64,000 nucleotides of DNA from Streptomyces sp. NRRL S-646 (GTDB lineage Bacteria > Actinomycetota > Actinomycetes > Streptomycetales > Streptomycetaceae), in contig NZ_JODC01000009.1 in NCBI RefSeq assembly GCF_000720765.1, forward strand, positions 62,001 to 126,000. The letters are read 5' to 3'. The notes beneath the pieces were generated by a model that worked only from the letters and a program-made list of their open reading frames with translations, was not told the DNA's origin and did no database searches. Made by a program: the position numbers and the translations under genes. This document shows positions 25,974 to 34,368 of this stretch, piece by piece (within the stretch, counting starts at the first letter, position 1; each line of letters begins with the position of its first letter).

Positions 25974-27209
25974 GTGCTCGGACTGGTACGGGGGTGGCAG
26001 CGGCGGCACTGGCGGGAGCGGAGCAAGGCCGAGCGGGTCGAGTTGCAGACTCTGGTGACCTGGTATGCCTCGACATGGATCTTCTCCCTGTCCTGGCTGG
26101 CACTGCCGCTGGTGGGCGGGCTTGGGCGGCGGCCCGCGTCGGCGGTCGTCGCGGGGCTGCTCCTGCTGGTGAGCGCCCTGCAGTGCGTGGAGGCCAACCG
26201 GCTCACCCGGACCGTGCTCGACCACTACCTGGGCCGCGCCGAACTCCCGGTCCGCGCCCTGCGCCCCGCCGCCGTCCTGCTGGGCCTCGCGCTGGCCCTG
26301 ACCCTGGCGCTTGCCGCGCTGGGCGGGATCGACGCGGTGACGATCAGGCTTGTCATCGGTGCCGCGCTGATGCCCTTCGGGATGCTCTACGGGCTGGTCG
26401 CGCCCATGGGGGTGTTCCTACGCCGGTCCGCGGTGCTCGCCGTGGTGCTCATGGCAGCGTTCGCCTGGACCGATCCGGAACCGGCCGGGATCGTCATGGT
26501 CGGCGTACTGACCGGTTTCGGGGTGCTCTTCTCCCTGTTCACCAGCCGCTGCGGCGCCTGGACCCTGTCCGTCCTGTGGGAGGCGGAACGGGCCCGGGAG
26601 GCCGAGGCCCGGCTCGCCGTCGCCGAGGAACGGCTGCGGTTCGGGCGGGATCTGCACGACGTGATGGGGCGGAATCTTGCCGTCATCGCGCTCAAGAGCG
26701 AACTCGCCGTGCAGCTCGCGCGGCGTGGGCGGGTCGAGGCCGTGGAGCAGATGATCGAGGTGCAGCGGATCGCGCAGGAGTCGCAGCGGGAGGTGCGGGA
26801 TGTCGTACGGGGGTACCGAGAGGCCGACCTCGGGGTCGAACTCGCCGGTGCGCAGGGCGTGTTGAGTGCGGCCGGGATTCGCTGCGAGGTGAGCAGGGAG
26901 GCCGGCGGGCTGGAGGCCGGGGTCCAGTCGGTGCTCGGGTGGGTCGTGCGGGAGGCGACGACGAACGTGCTGCGCCACGGGGATGCGGCGCGATGTGACA
27001 TAGCACTGCAGGCCGACGGGGGATGTGTGGTGCTGACCGTGGAGAACGACGGGGCCTCGGATCCTGCGGGTGGCGGCGGGTCCGGGCTGGCCGGGCTGCA
27101 GGAGCGGCTGTCGGCGGTGGGCGGAACGCTGGAGGCGGGTCGGATCGGCGGGGACGTGTTCCGCGTGACGGCCGAGGTGCCCCTGAGTGTGAAAGAGGTC
27201 ACGGCATGA
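25974..27209 (+). CDS. Sensor histidine kinase, DesK/NarX type
   Basis: About 411 residues. I start at GTG 25974, with GGGGGAG about seven bases upstream. GTG 25971 is equally in frame. The N-terminal half holds four or five membrane helices with no large extracellular domain, which suggests a membrane- or lipid-state sensor. The HisKA_3 phospho-acceptor is the His in GRDLHDVMGRNLAVIALK. The HATPase part has REATTNVLRHG (N box) and GGSGLAGLQERL (G box). The regulator gene overlaps its stop. Its start lies 17 bases after the permease stop, so all four genes form one operon. Confidence 0.9.
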   Translation: MLGLVRGWQRRHWRERSKAERVELQTLVTWYASTWIFSLSWLALPLVGGLGRRPASAVVAGLLLLVSALQCVEANRLTRTVLDHYLGRAELPVRALRPAAVLLGLALALTLALAALGGIDAVTIRLVIGAALMPFGMLYGLVAPMGVFLRRSAVLAVVLMAAFAWTDPEPAGIVMVGVLTGFGVLFSLFTSRCGAWTLSVLWEAERAREAEARLAVAEERLRFGRDLHDVMGRNLAVIALKSELAVQLARRGRVEAVEQMIEVQRIAQESQREVRDVVRGYREADLGVELAGAQGVLSAAGIRCEVSREAGGLEAGVQSVLGWVVREATTNVLRHGDAARCDIALQADGGCVVLTVENDGASDPAGGGGSGLAGLQERLSAVGGTLEAGRIGGDVFRVTAEVPLSVKEVTA

Positions 27210-27820
27210 CCGCCGTCGTACGGCTTCTGCTCGCCGACGACGAGCATCTCATCCGGGGCGCGCTCGCCGCTCTGCTCGGGCTGGAGGACGACCTTGTGGT
27301 CGTGGCCGAGGCGGCGTCCGGTCCTGAGGCGCTGGCGATGGCGCGGGCGCACGAGCCGGATGTGGCCGTGCTCGATCTTCAGATGCCGGGCGCCGATGGT
27401 GTGAAGGTCGCCACATCACTGCGGGCCGAACTGCCCGGCTGCCAGGTGCTGATCGTCACCAGTCACGGGCGGCCCGGGCATCTGAAGCGGGCCCTTGCGG
27501 CAGGTGTGCGCGGGTTCGTTCCGAAGACGGTCAGCGCGCAGCGGCTCGCGGAGATCATCAGGACCGTGCATGCCGGGAACCGTTACGTCGACCCCGAGTT
27601 GGCCGCCGATGCGATCGCCTCCGGGGACTCGCCGCTGACCGTGCGGGAGGCGGAGGTGCTGGAACTCGCCGCCGACGGGGCGCCCGTCGCGGAGATCGCC
27701 GAGCGGGCCGCGCTGTCGCAGGGGACCGTACGGAACTACCTCTCGTCGGCCGTCTCCAAGCTCGGAGCCGAGAACCGGCATACGGCGGTGCGGCTCGCGC
27801 GGGAGCGGGGTTGGGTATAG
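27206..27820 (+). CDS. Response regulator, NarL/DesR family
   Basis: A 204-residue protein starting at ATG 27206 within the kinase stop (ATGA). The receiver domain has acidic pocket ADDEH, the phospho-acceptor Asp in VAVLDLQMPG and the conserved Lys in RGFVPKTVS. The C-terminal LuxR HTH is LTVREAEVLELAADGAPVAE and IAERAALSQGTVRNYLSSAV. It presumably activates its own operon at the palindromes upstream of the ABC ATPase. The gene ends 23 bases before a tRNA-Gly. Confidence 0.92.
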   Translation: MTAVVRLLLADDEHLIRGALAALLGLEDDLVVVAEAASGPEALAMARAHEPDVAVLDLQMPGADGVKVATSLRAELPGCQVLIVTSHGRPGHLKRALAAGVRGFVPKTVSAQRLAEIIRTVHAGNRYVDPELAADAIASGDSPLTVREAEVLELAADGAPVAEIAERAALSQGTVRNYLSSAVSKLGAENRHTAVRLARERGWV

Positions 27821-27843
27821 TTGGCTCCGCGCCACGGCGCACT

Positions 27844-27916
27844 GCGGACGTAGCTCAGTTGGTAGAGCGCAACCTTGCCAAGGTTGAGGTCGCGAGTTCG
27901 AGCCTCGTCGTCCGCT
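27844..27916 (+). tRNA. tRNA-Gly (GCC), copy 2
   Basis: Identical over 73 nt to the copy at 24009-24081. The two form direct repeats that bracket the ABC/two-component operon. Flanking bases differ. Confidence 0.95.
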
Positions 27917-27923
27917 CCAGATC

Positions 27924-27951
27924 AAGCCCCCCGGCTTTCGCCGGGGGGCTT
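27924..27951. terminator. Terminator after tRNA-Gly copy 2
   Basis: Inverted repeat AAGCCCCCCGG / CCGGGGGGCTT with loop CTTTCG, followed by CTTCG. It serves the tRNA and probably also purC from the other side, whose stop is ten bases away. Confidence 0.85.
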
Positions 27952-27960
27952 CTTCGTGCC

Positions 27961-28860
27961 CTACGACCAGCTCGTGCCCGTCAGGCGCTCGTACGCCTCG
28001 ATGTACTTGGCCCGGGTCGCATCCACGACCTGCTGCGGCAGCGGCGGCGGGGGCTGCTCGCTCCTGCGGTCCCAGCCGGACTCCGGCGAGGTCAGCCAGT
28101 CCCGGACGAACTGCTTGTCGTACGACGGCTGCGCGCGGCCCGGCTGCCACTGGTCGGCCGGCCAGAAGCGGGAGGAGTCCGGGGTGAGGATCTCGTCAGC
28201 GAGGACCAGGGTCTCGCCGTCGAAGCCGAACTCGAACTTGGTGTCCGCGAGGATGATGCCGCGGTCCCGGGCGATGTCGCGGCCCCGCGCATAGACGGCG
28301 AGGGTGGCCTGGCGCAGTCGGGCGGCGGTGTCGGCGCCGACCTGGCGGGCGACCTCCTCGTACGAGACGTTCTCGTCGTGCTCACCGACCTCGGCCTTGG
28401 TGGCCGGGGTGAAGATCGGGGCGGGGAGTTCGCTGCCGTCGACCAGGCCCTCGGGGAGGGCGAGGCCGCAGACCGTGCGGGACTCGTTGTACTCGAGCAG
28501 GCCGGAGCCGGTGAGGTAGCCGCGGGCCACGGCCTCCACCGGGACCATCTGCAGCGACTTGCAGACGAGCGTGCGGCCGGCCCAGTCGGCGGGGGCTGCG
28601 GCGGGCAGGTCGGTGCCGATCACGTGGTTGGGGATCAGATCGGCGATCTGGTCGAACCACCACAGGGACAGCTGGGTGAGGACGCGGCCCTTGTCGGGGA
28701 TCTCGGTCGGCAGCACCCAGTCGTAGGCGGAGATGCGGTCGCTGGCGACCATCACGAGGTCGCCCGCCTCGTTCTGGTACAGGTCGCGCACCTTGCCGGT
28801 GTGGAGGTGAACCAGGCCCGGAACCTGGATCGGCTCGGGCTTTTCTACGAATCCGGACAC
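27961..28860 (-). CDS. purC: SAICAR synthetase
   Basis: A 299-residue protein with the signature VMVASDRISAYDWVLPTEIP, LVCKSLQMVPVEAVARGYLTGSGL and FTPATKAEVGEHDENVS. It joins CAIR and aspartate with ATP. It is of the longer actinobacterial/eukaryote-like form, not the short 240-residue form. It is a stand-alone gene. Upstream (28861-28967) is only a short spacer before the next gene's stop. Confidence 0.95.
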   Translation of the reverse strand: MSGFVEKPEPIQVPGLVHLHTGKVRDLYQNEAGDLVMVASDRISAYDWVLPTEIPDKGRVLTQLSLWWFDQIADLIPNHVIGTDLPAAAPADWAGRTLVCKSLQMVPVEAVARGYLTGSGLLEYNESRTVCGLALPEGLVDGSELPAPIFTPATKAEVGEHDENVSYEEVARQVGADTAARLRQATLAVYARGRDIARDRGIILADTKFEFGFDGETLVLADEILTPDSSRFWPADQWQPGRAQPSYDKQFVRDWLTSPESGWDRRSEQPPPPLPQQVVDATRAKYIEAYERLTGTSWS

Positions 28861-28967
28861 GGTTCCTCCCCGTGGTTCTGTCCAATGGGGTCGATTCTCC
28901 CGTATGCCGGGGTCGCCCTTGGAGCGGGGTGGGGTCGAAAGGGGCGGTGACGTGGGCTTACGTGAGT

Positions 28968-30470
28968 TCAGTCACGTTTGCAGATGCGGTCCAGGAGGTT
29001 GGCCGTGGCGCGCTGGACTCGTGCGTCGACGTGGCCCGGACGGTCCAGGGCCGGAGACCAGGCGAAGGTCCCCGACGCGAAGACCAGGGCGCCGGAGGGG
29101 GCTCGGTAGAGGGATGTCTCCTGGTGGCGGAGGGTGCCCTCGGAGTCGGTGTACGGGGAGTGGGCGAGCAGGATGCGCTCCTCGTGCTCGGGGAGCGGGG
29201 TGCGCGGGAAGTAGCGGTCCGCCTCGCCTGCGACCAGGCCCTCGATCTCGTCGCCCTCGTGGGTGCCGGTCGCCTCCCACAGCCAGTGGTCGGCGTTGCG
29301 GACGATCAGGGGGTGGGGGTCGGGGACCCGGCCCGCGTACTGGATGCCGACCAGTTGCTGCTCGGGGCGGTCGATCTCGCGCCACAGGACGGGCCGGCCG
29401 GGGCCTTTGCGCTTGCGGCAGGTCAGCAGGCGGTCGGGGACGCCGGACGGGGACGGGCCCAACTCCACCTGCCAGTACATGGTGTTGGCGGAGAGGAAGA
29501 CGAGGGATGTGCCGTTCTCGCGGGCGAGTTCGACGGTGCGGCGCATGTTGGCCGACCAGTACTCGTCGTGCCCCGGGAAGACCAGGCCGCGGTAGCGGGT
29601 GGGGTCCACGTGCCCGGCGTGCAGGTCGCGGGCGTCGGCGTAGGCGAGGTCGTAGCCGTAGCGCTCGGCCCAGCGGATGAAGTCGTAGGCGTGGCCGACA
29701 TGCAGGGGGAGACCGGCTCCGGCGTACGGGCGGTCGAAGGAGACCGTGGTCGCGGCGTCGGACTCGCCGAGCAGGCGGCCCTGTTCGTCCCAGGCGTGGT
29801 AGAGGCTCGCGCCCGTGCGGCCGTCCTCCGGGTAGAGGTTGTACGCCTGCCAGGTGACGTCGGGCAGCAGCAGGAGCAGGTCCGCGGGATGGTTGTCGCG
29901 GACCGTGAAGGGGATGTGGGAGCGGTAGCCGTCGAGGGTGGTGAGTACGGCGACGTAGGCGCCGATGCTCCAGTAGCTCGGGATCTGCAGGCGCCAGGAG
30001 AGCCACCAGTGGTGGCAGGAGACCGTGCGGTCCGCGGCGAGCGGCGGGGGCTGGACGATGCCGGAGAGACGGGGGCTGGTGGTGATCTTGGAGGCGCCGT
30101 CACCGCCGTAGTGGCCGATGCGGTAGATGTCGACGCTGAATTCCTGCGGCGGGTCGACCGTGATGTGGAAGTCGACGGCCTCGCCGGGGGCGACGGCGCC
30201 GGTGGAGATGAAGCCCTTGATCTGGCGGCGGACGTCGTCCGCGGAGCGGGGGCCGCCGGCGGCCCGGGGTGCGGGGACCCGAGGGGTGTTCGGGGAGTCG
30301 CCCGGCGATGACTGCTGGGGTGCGTCCACGTACCAGGGAACCACCTGGCCGGTGTCGTCGAAGTACGTCTCGCTGCCGCGGAGCCAGGGCACGGGGCCCT
30401 GGCCGAAGGGATCGGTCACGGCATGCGCCAGCGCCCCGGATTCCCAGCGGCGGATCTGCTCCTGCCCCAT
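28968..30470 (-). CDS. N,N-dimethylformamidase large-subunit-like protein
   Basis: 500 residues from ATG 30470 (MGQEQIRRWESGALAHAVTD), preceded by GGGAGGGGAG. The longer frame to 30629 has no ribosome site. It resembles the beta subunit of N,N-dimethylformamidase: a beta-sandwich N-terminal part (GEAVDFHITVDPPQEFSVDI, YRIGHYGG) and a glutaminase-like Rossmann part (YRGLVFPGHDEYWSANMRRT, LVFLSANTMYW). No small alpha subunit gene lies nearby. It may act as an amidohydrolase on another substrate or be a structural relative. A TAT or Sec signal is not evident. Confidence 0.7.
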   Translation of the reverse strand: MGQEQIRRWESGALAHAVTDPFGQGPVPWLRGSETYFDDTGQVVPWYVDAPQQSSPGDSPNTPRVPAPRAAGGPRSADDVRRQIKGFISTGAVAPGEAVDFHITVDPPQEFSVDIYRIGHYGGDGASKITTSPRLSGIVQPPPLAADRTVSCHHWWLSWRLQIPSYWSIGAYVAVLTTLDGYRSHIPFTVRDNHPADLLLLLPDVTWQAYNLYPEDGRTGASLYHAWDEQGRLLGESDAATTVSFDRPYAGAGLPLHVGHAYDFIRWAERYGYDLAYADARDLHAGHVDPTRYRGLVFPGHDEYWSANMRRTVELARENGTSLVFLSANTMYWQVELGPSPSGVPDRLLTCRKRKGPGRPVLWREIDRPEQQLVGIQYAGRVPDPHPLIVRNADHWLWEATGTHEGDEIEGLVAGEADRYFPRTPLPEHEERILLAHSPYTDSEGTLRHQETSLYRAPSGALVFASGTFAWSPALDRPGHVDARVQRATANLLDRICKRD

Positions 30471-30683
30471 GGTCGCTCCCCTCCCTCGATCCCCCGCGGT
30501 CGCGTGGTGTGCCTGTCGCATGGTGTGGCGTGCCTGGCTTGTGGCCCTGGCGTGCCTGGCTTGTGCCGTAAGCCCTTGCCATGTGCTCGATCGGTCCCAG
30601 CACATCACATTGCGCACCCATCTGGTCACTATTCGTTGCGAATTGGCCGAAAGTGGAATGCGGGGTTCCGGAACCGGGGACCG

Positions 30684-32495
30684 TCACACAAGCCGGACGG
30701 GCTTCTCGGGGCGTATGCCCGAGTCGAGAAGCCAGGCCCGCAGGGGGGCCGGGTCGCCGTCCTCGACGAGGCTGAGGACGCGGGGGGTCAGATCCGTGGC
30801 CCGTTCGCCGTTGATGAGGAGGGACGGGCCGTCGAGCCAGTCGAGGCCCGGCGTTGCGCCTGCGGTGTCCATGGCGGCGCAGCAGACCATCGCGGTGACG
30901 TGGTCCGCGAGCAACTCGCGGGCTGTGCGCGGGGGTTGGAGCGGGAAGAGGGGGAGCGTGGCGTCGTCCCAGAAGGCGGCGTCGGGGGCGGTTTGCTCCG
31001 CGGGGGTGGCTGTGGCTTCCTCGCGGGCCAGTTCGGCGGTAAGGCCTGCGGCGAGGGTGGCTGTGCGTTCGTTTTCTGCGGGTTCTTCGGCCTCGGCTTC
31101 GCCTTCGGCCGTGTTGTTCCCACCCGCACCGCCCGTGCTGCTTTCGTCGTCGGCTGCAGGTGGCCCCTGTGGGGCTTGCTCGCCGTCGGCGACTGCGGGA
31201 CCGGGCGGCGGGGTCGACAAGTGGTCGAGGATTCTGGAGAGGGTGGGGCCGTCGGGGGGCTGGGTGCTGGGGTCGGGGGTGTGGCTGACGCCCAGGGTGT
31301 CGAGGACTCGGTGGAGGCGGGCCGCGTCGGTGCGCCATTTGCGGTCCACGACCTCCTCCGGGTATTCGTCCCAGTCGACCGGGGCCCAGTCGGGGCCGGG
31401 CTCGGCGGGTCCGCCGTGGAAGAGGCGGGCGGCGAGGAGTGAGGCCGCGCCGTCCACCGTGCCGGGCTCTTCCAGCAGGTCGCAAGCGGGGCGTTCGCCC
31501 AGACGGGAGGCGAAGCCCTCGGCCAGGCGGTCGCGACGGGAGAGTTCGGTGAGGGCCGCCACCACTCCGGCGTCCAGGCGGGAGGGCCAGCGGCCCATCC
31601 GCCAGGCGGGCAGCGCGACCCGGGTCAGCAGGCGGTCCCAGCCGGCGTAGGCCAGGCCCACCTGTTCCTGGGCGACGATCCTGAGGCCGTAGTCCACAGC
31701 CTGTGCACGCTCGGAGGCCGCGGCCGCCACGCCTCGCTCCATCAGCGCCGCATGCTCCCGGCAGCTGCGCAGCAGCAGACGGGCCACCCAGCCGACGCTC
31801 GCGCACACCGCGCGGGTCAAGGGGCAGCGGCCGGGCGTCGAGCCCACGGCCACCGCCGCGTCCAGGCCCCGTACGAAGCGGCGGGCCGCTGCTATGTCCG
31901 GGTGGGCGGAGGGTCCCGTACCGGCGACGACCGGAGCGAGGACCGCGCGCAGTTCGCCGACGCGCATCCACCACAGGAAGGGGGAGCCGATGACGAGGAC
32001 CGGCGCGGCGGCCGTGCGCCGGTGGGCGCCCCGCATGCCCGCTATCTCGTCGCGGTCCGCCGCGGGGGGCGGGCCGTGCGCCGGGTGGGTGCGGTCCTCC
32101 AGCCAGCTGTCGCAGTCCGGGGTGAGCGCTATCGCGGAGGGGGCGGGGACGTCCAGCCGGTCGGCGAGGTCGCGCACCATCCGGTACAGGTCCGGGGCCG
32201 ACTCCTCGGCGATCGGGACCGTCGGACTGACCGCCGGCCGGGCGCGGGCGACGACCAGGGCGATGGCGGCCGCGGCGAGCAGGACGAGGACGGCGAGGGG
32301 GGTCATGGCCCAGCGGGCGGCGTGCCAGAACGGGCCCACGAGGTGGTCGGTGGAACCGCCGGCCAGCAGGATCACTGCGGCCGCCGCAGGCAGGAGCGCG
32401 ACGGCCAGCGCCCTGCTGCGGATGCGCAGCACGGCGAGGGCCCTGGAGCGCGCTGCCTGCGCGCCCGCTTCCACACCCATACCGGTACCGGTCAC
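30684..32495 (-). CDS. Membrane protein resembling an M48 protease, zinc motif missing
   Basis: 603 residues, GTG start with GAGGAG six bases before. Two membrane helices lie at about residues 30-48 and 64-83. The order LYRMVRDLADRLDVPAPSAIAL, then APVLVIGSPFLWWMRVGELRAVLAPVVAG, then a basic ARRFVRGLD and later SERAQAVDYGLRIVAQEQ matches the layout of M48/HtpX proteases. Where these have H-E-x-x-H, this protein has LAPVVAG. It is therefore probably a pseudo-protease. The C-terminal third is an acidic Glu/Ala/Pro-rich cytosolic tail ending in LDWLDGPSLLINGERATDL. Confidence 0.65.
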   Translation of the reverse strand: MTGTGMGVEAGAQAARSRALAVLRIRSRALAVALLPAAAAVILLAGGSTDHLVGPFWHAARWAMTPLAVLVLLAAAAIALVVARARPAVSPTVPIAEESAPDLYRMVRDLADRLDVPAPSAIALTPDCDSWLEDRTHPAHGPPPAADRDEIAGMRGAHRRTAAAPVLVIGSPFLWWMRVGELRAVLAPVVAGTGPSAHPDIAAARRFVRGLDAAVAVGSTPGRCPLTRAVCASVGWVARLLLRSCREHAALMERGVAAAASERAQAVDYGLRIVAQEQVGLAYAGWDRLLTRVALPAWRMGRWPSRLDAGVVAALTELSRRDRLAEGFASRLGERPACDLLEEPGTVDGAASLLAARLFHGGPAEPGPDWAPVDWDEYPEEVVDRKWRTDAARLHRVLDTLGVSHTPDPSTQPPDGPTLSRILDHLSTPPPGPAVADGEQAPQGPPAADDESSTGGAGGNNTAEGEAEAEEPAENERTATLAAGLTAELAREEATATPAEQTAPDAAFWDDATLPLFPLQPPRTARELLADHVTAMVCCAAMDTAGATPGLDWLDGPSLLINGERATDLTPRVLSLVEDGDPAPLRAWLLDSGIRPEKPVRLV

Positions 32496-32777
32496 GGCCG
32501 CTCCTCACCCCCTCCCAAGCTGTCCTTGTCGCGCGGCTGTCCTGGCGTTGCTCACTCCCCCACTGTGGCACCCGCCACTGACATCGCAATGCCGGTGGGC
32601 CAAGTGCCGGACCGCTTGCGCCGCACCCTAGTTGGGGCCTCGGCCCACGTCAGCCGGATGGGGTATCGGTCACTCGATGGAATGGCTTTGGGGAGAGGTG
32701 GATGACGGAAAGCGAAGATCAGGCCCCTGATCCCGGACTCGAACCCGGGCCCGATCCGGAGCCCGGTCCCGCATGCG
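32496..32777. other. Non-coding stretch between the pseudo-M48 gene and the purD terminator
   Basis: About 280 bases without a gene I can support. A reading frame opens at ATG 32702 behind GGGAGAGG, but it runs through the purD terminator and antisense into purD, so I do not call it. Part of this stretch should be the promoter of the minus-strand pseudo-M48 gene. Confidence 0.4.
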
Positions 32778-32813
32778 TCGGGCCCCGAATCCTTAGACGG
32801 ATTCGGGGCCCGA
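32778..32813 (-). terminator. Terminator of purD
   Basis: A 15-bp perfect stem TCGGGCCCCGAATCC / GGATTCGGGGCCCGA with a 6-base loop, 35 bases after the purD stop. Confidence 0.85.
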
Positions 32814-32847
32814 TGGGTTCGTCGGCGGGTGCGGACGACGCGGTGGG

Positions 32848-34101
32848 TCAGGCGTTCTGTGCCGCCTTCGCCGCGATGTCCGTGCGGTGCTGGGAGCCGT
32901 CGAGGCGGATGCGGGAGACGGCCCGGTACGCGCGGTCACGGGCCTCGGTGAGGTCCTTGCCGGTCGCCGTGACGGACAGGACGCGGCCGCCTGCGCTGAC
33001 CACCGTGTCACCGTCGTGCCTGGTGCCGGCGTGCAGGACGTACGCGTGCGGGGCGTCCTCGGCGGCCACCTCGTCGAGGCCGGTGATCGGGTCGCCGGTG
33101 CGGGGGGTACCGGGGTAGTTGTGCGAGGCGACGACCACGGTGACCGCGGCGTCGTCACTCCAGCGCAGGGGCGGCAGGTGCTCCAGGGTGCCGTTCGCGG
33201 CGGCGAGCAGGAGACCGGCCAGCGGGGTCTTCAAGCGGGCCAGCACCACCTGGGTCTCGGGGTCGCCGAAACGGGCGTTGAACTCGATGACCCGGACGCC
33301 TCGCGACGTGATCGCCAGACCGGCGTAGAGGAGGCCGGAGAAGGGGATGCCGCGGCGGCGCATCTCGTCGACGGTCGGCTGCAGGACGGTCTGCAGGATC
33401 TCCTCGACCAGCTTCGGGTCGGCCCACGGCAGCGGGGAGTACGCGCCCATGCCGCCCGTGTTCGGGCCCTCGTCGCCGTCGAGCGCGCGCTTGAAGTCCT
33501 GGGCCGGCTGGAGGGGCAGGACCGTCTCGCCATCGGTGATGGCGAAGAGGGAGACCTCGGGGCCGTCGAGGAACTCCTCGATGACGACGCGCTCGCAGGA
33601 GTTGGCGTGCGCCCTCGCCGCCTCGATGTCGCCGGTGACGACCACGCCCTTGCCGGCGGCGAGGCCGTCGTCCTTGACGACGTAGGGGGCGCCGAAGGCG
33701 TCGAGGGCCTCGTCGACCTCTTCCGGGGTCGTGCAGACGTACGAGCGTGCGGTGGGCACCCCCGCCCCCGCCATGACGTCCTTCGCGAAGGCCTTGGAGC
33801 CCTCCAGCTGCGCGGCCTCCCGGGAGGGGCCGAAGACCGGGATGCCCGCCTCGCGCACGGCGTCGGCGACCCCGGCGACGAGGGGCGCCTCCGGGCCCAC
33901 GACCACGAGGTCGGCGCCGAGTTCCGTGGCCAGCGCGGAGACCGCCTTGCCGTCCAGGGCGTCGACCTGGTGCAGCTCGGCGACCTCGGCGATGCCGGCG
34001 TTGCCGGGGGCGCAGTGCAGCGCGGTGACGTCGGGGTCGAGGGACAGGGAACGGCACAGGGCGTGTTCGCGGGCGCCGCTGCCGATGACGAGGACCTTCA
34101 C
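32848..34101 (-). CDS. purD: Phosphoribosylamine-glycine ligase (GAR synthetase)
   Basis: 417 residues from GTG 34101 ([20 protein letters not shown]). The frame is open upstream through a repeat element, but the family starts here. ATP-grasp segments include [31 protein letters not shown] and GGMGAYSP, and the C-terminus has [14 protein letters not shown]. It makes GAR from phosphoribosylamine, glycine and ATP. There is no ribosome site. TTAGGCT ends eight bases before the GTG, which fits a leaderless mRNA. Confidence 0.94.
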   Translation of the reverse strand: MKVLVIGSGAREHALCRSLSLDPDVTALHCAPGNAGIAEVAELHQVDALDGKAVSALATELGADLVVVGPEAPLVAGVADAVREAGIPVFGPSREAAQLEGSKAFAKDVMAGAGVPTARSYVCTTPEEVDEALDAFGAPYVVKDDGLAAGKGVVVTGDIEAARAHANSCERVVIEEFLDGPEVSLFAITDGETVLPLQPAQDFKRALDGDEGPNTGGMGAYSPLPWADPKLVEEILQTVLQPTVDEMRRRGIPFSGLLYAGLAITSRGVRVIEFNARFGDPETQVVLARLKTPLAGLLLAAANGTLEHLPPLRWSDDAAVTVVVASHNYPGTPRTGDPITGLDEVAAEDAPHAYVLHAGTRHDGDTVVSAGGRVLSVTATGKDLTEARDRAYRAVSRIRLDGSQHRTDIAAKAAQNA

Positions 34102-34202
34102 GGGGGTCAGCCTAACGGGGGTTTTGTGCGGGGTGCTGAGTGGGAGGGGGACAGTGAGCTGTACGTTCCTCCAAGCGGTGCCGGATGGTGCAGTGACCGG
34201 CC

Positions 34203-34272
34203 CTGGGGGCTGCCGCCCCCAGACCCCTGCTTTCGGCCTGAACGGCCTCGTCCTCAAACACCGGACGGGCTG
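34203..34272. repeat. Dispersed palindromic intergenic element, copy B
   Basis: Reverse-complement counterpart of the element at 8088-8153: hairpin CTGGGGGCTGCCGCCCCCAG, then TTTCGGCCTGAACGGCCTCG, then TCCTCAAACACCGGACGGGC. It lies between purD and dnaX. Most differences from copy A are in the hairpin loop and in the run after it. Confidence 0.75.
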
Positions 34273-34368
34273 GAGTGCCGTGACCGCGGCCAGAACAGCG
34301 CACCCGGAAGAACAGGCCCGCCCAAAAGAACTCCCGCCTGGAAGAACAGCCCCGTCCTGAAGAGCGGC

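Noticed and set aside
32732..32757. Sequence like a tRNA T arm on the minus strand (GGGTTCGAGTCC)
   Set aside because: No matching acceptor, D or anticodon arms can be drawn around it.
32702..33118. Frame with a good ribosome site (MTESEDQAPDPGLEPGP)
   Set aside because: It passes through the purD terminator and lies antisense to purD for 270 bases. Codon use is mixed. A short real gene cannot be excluded.
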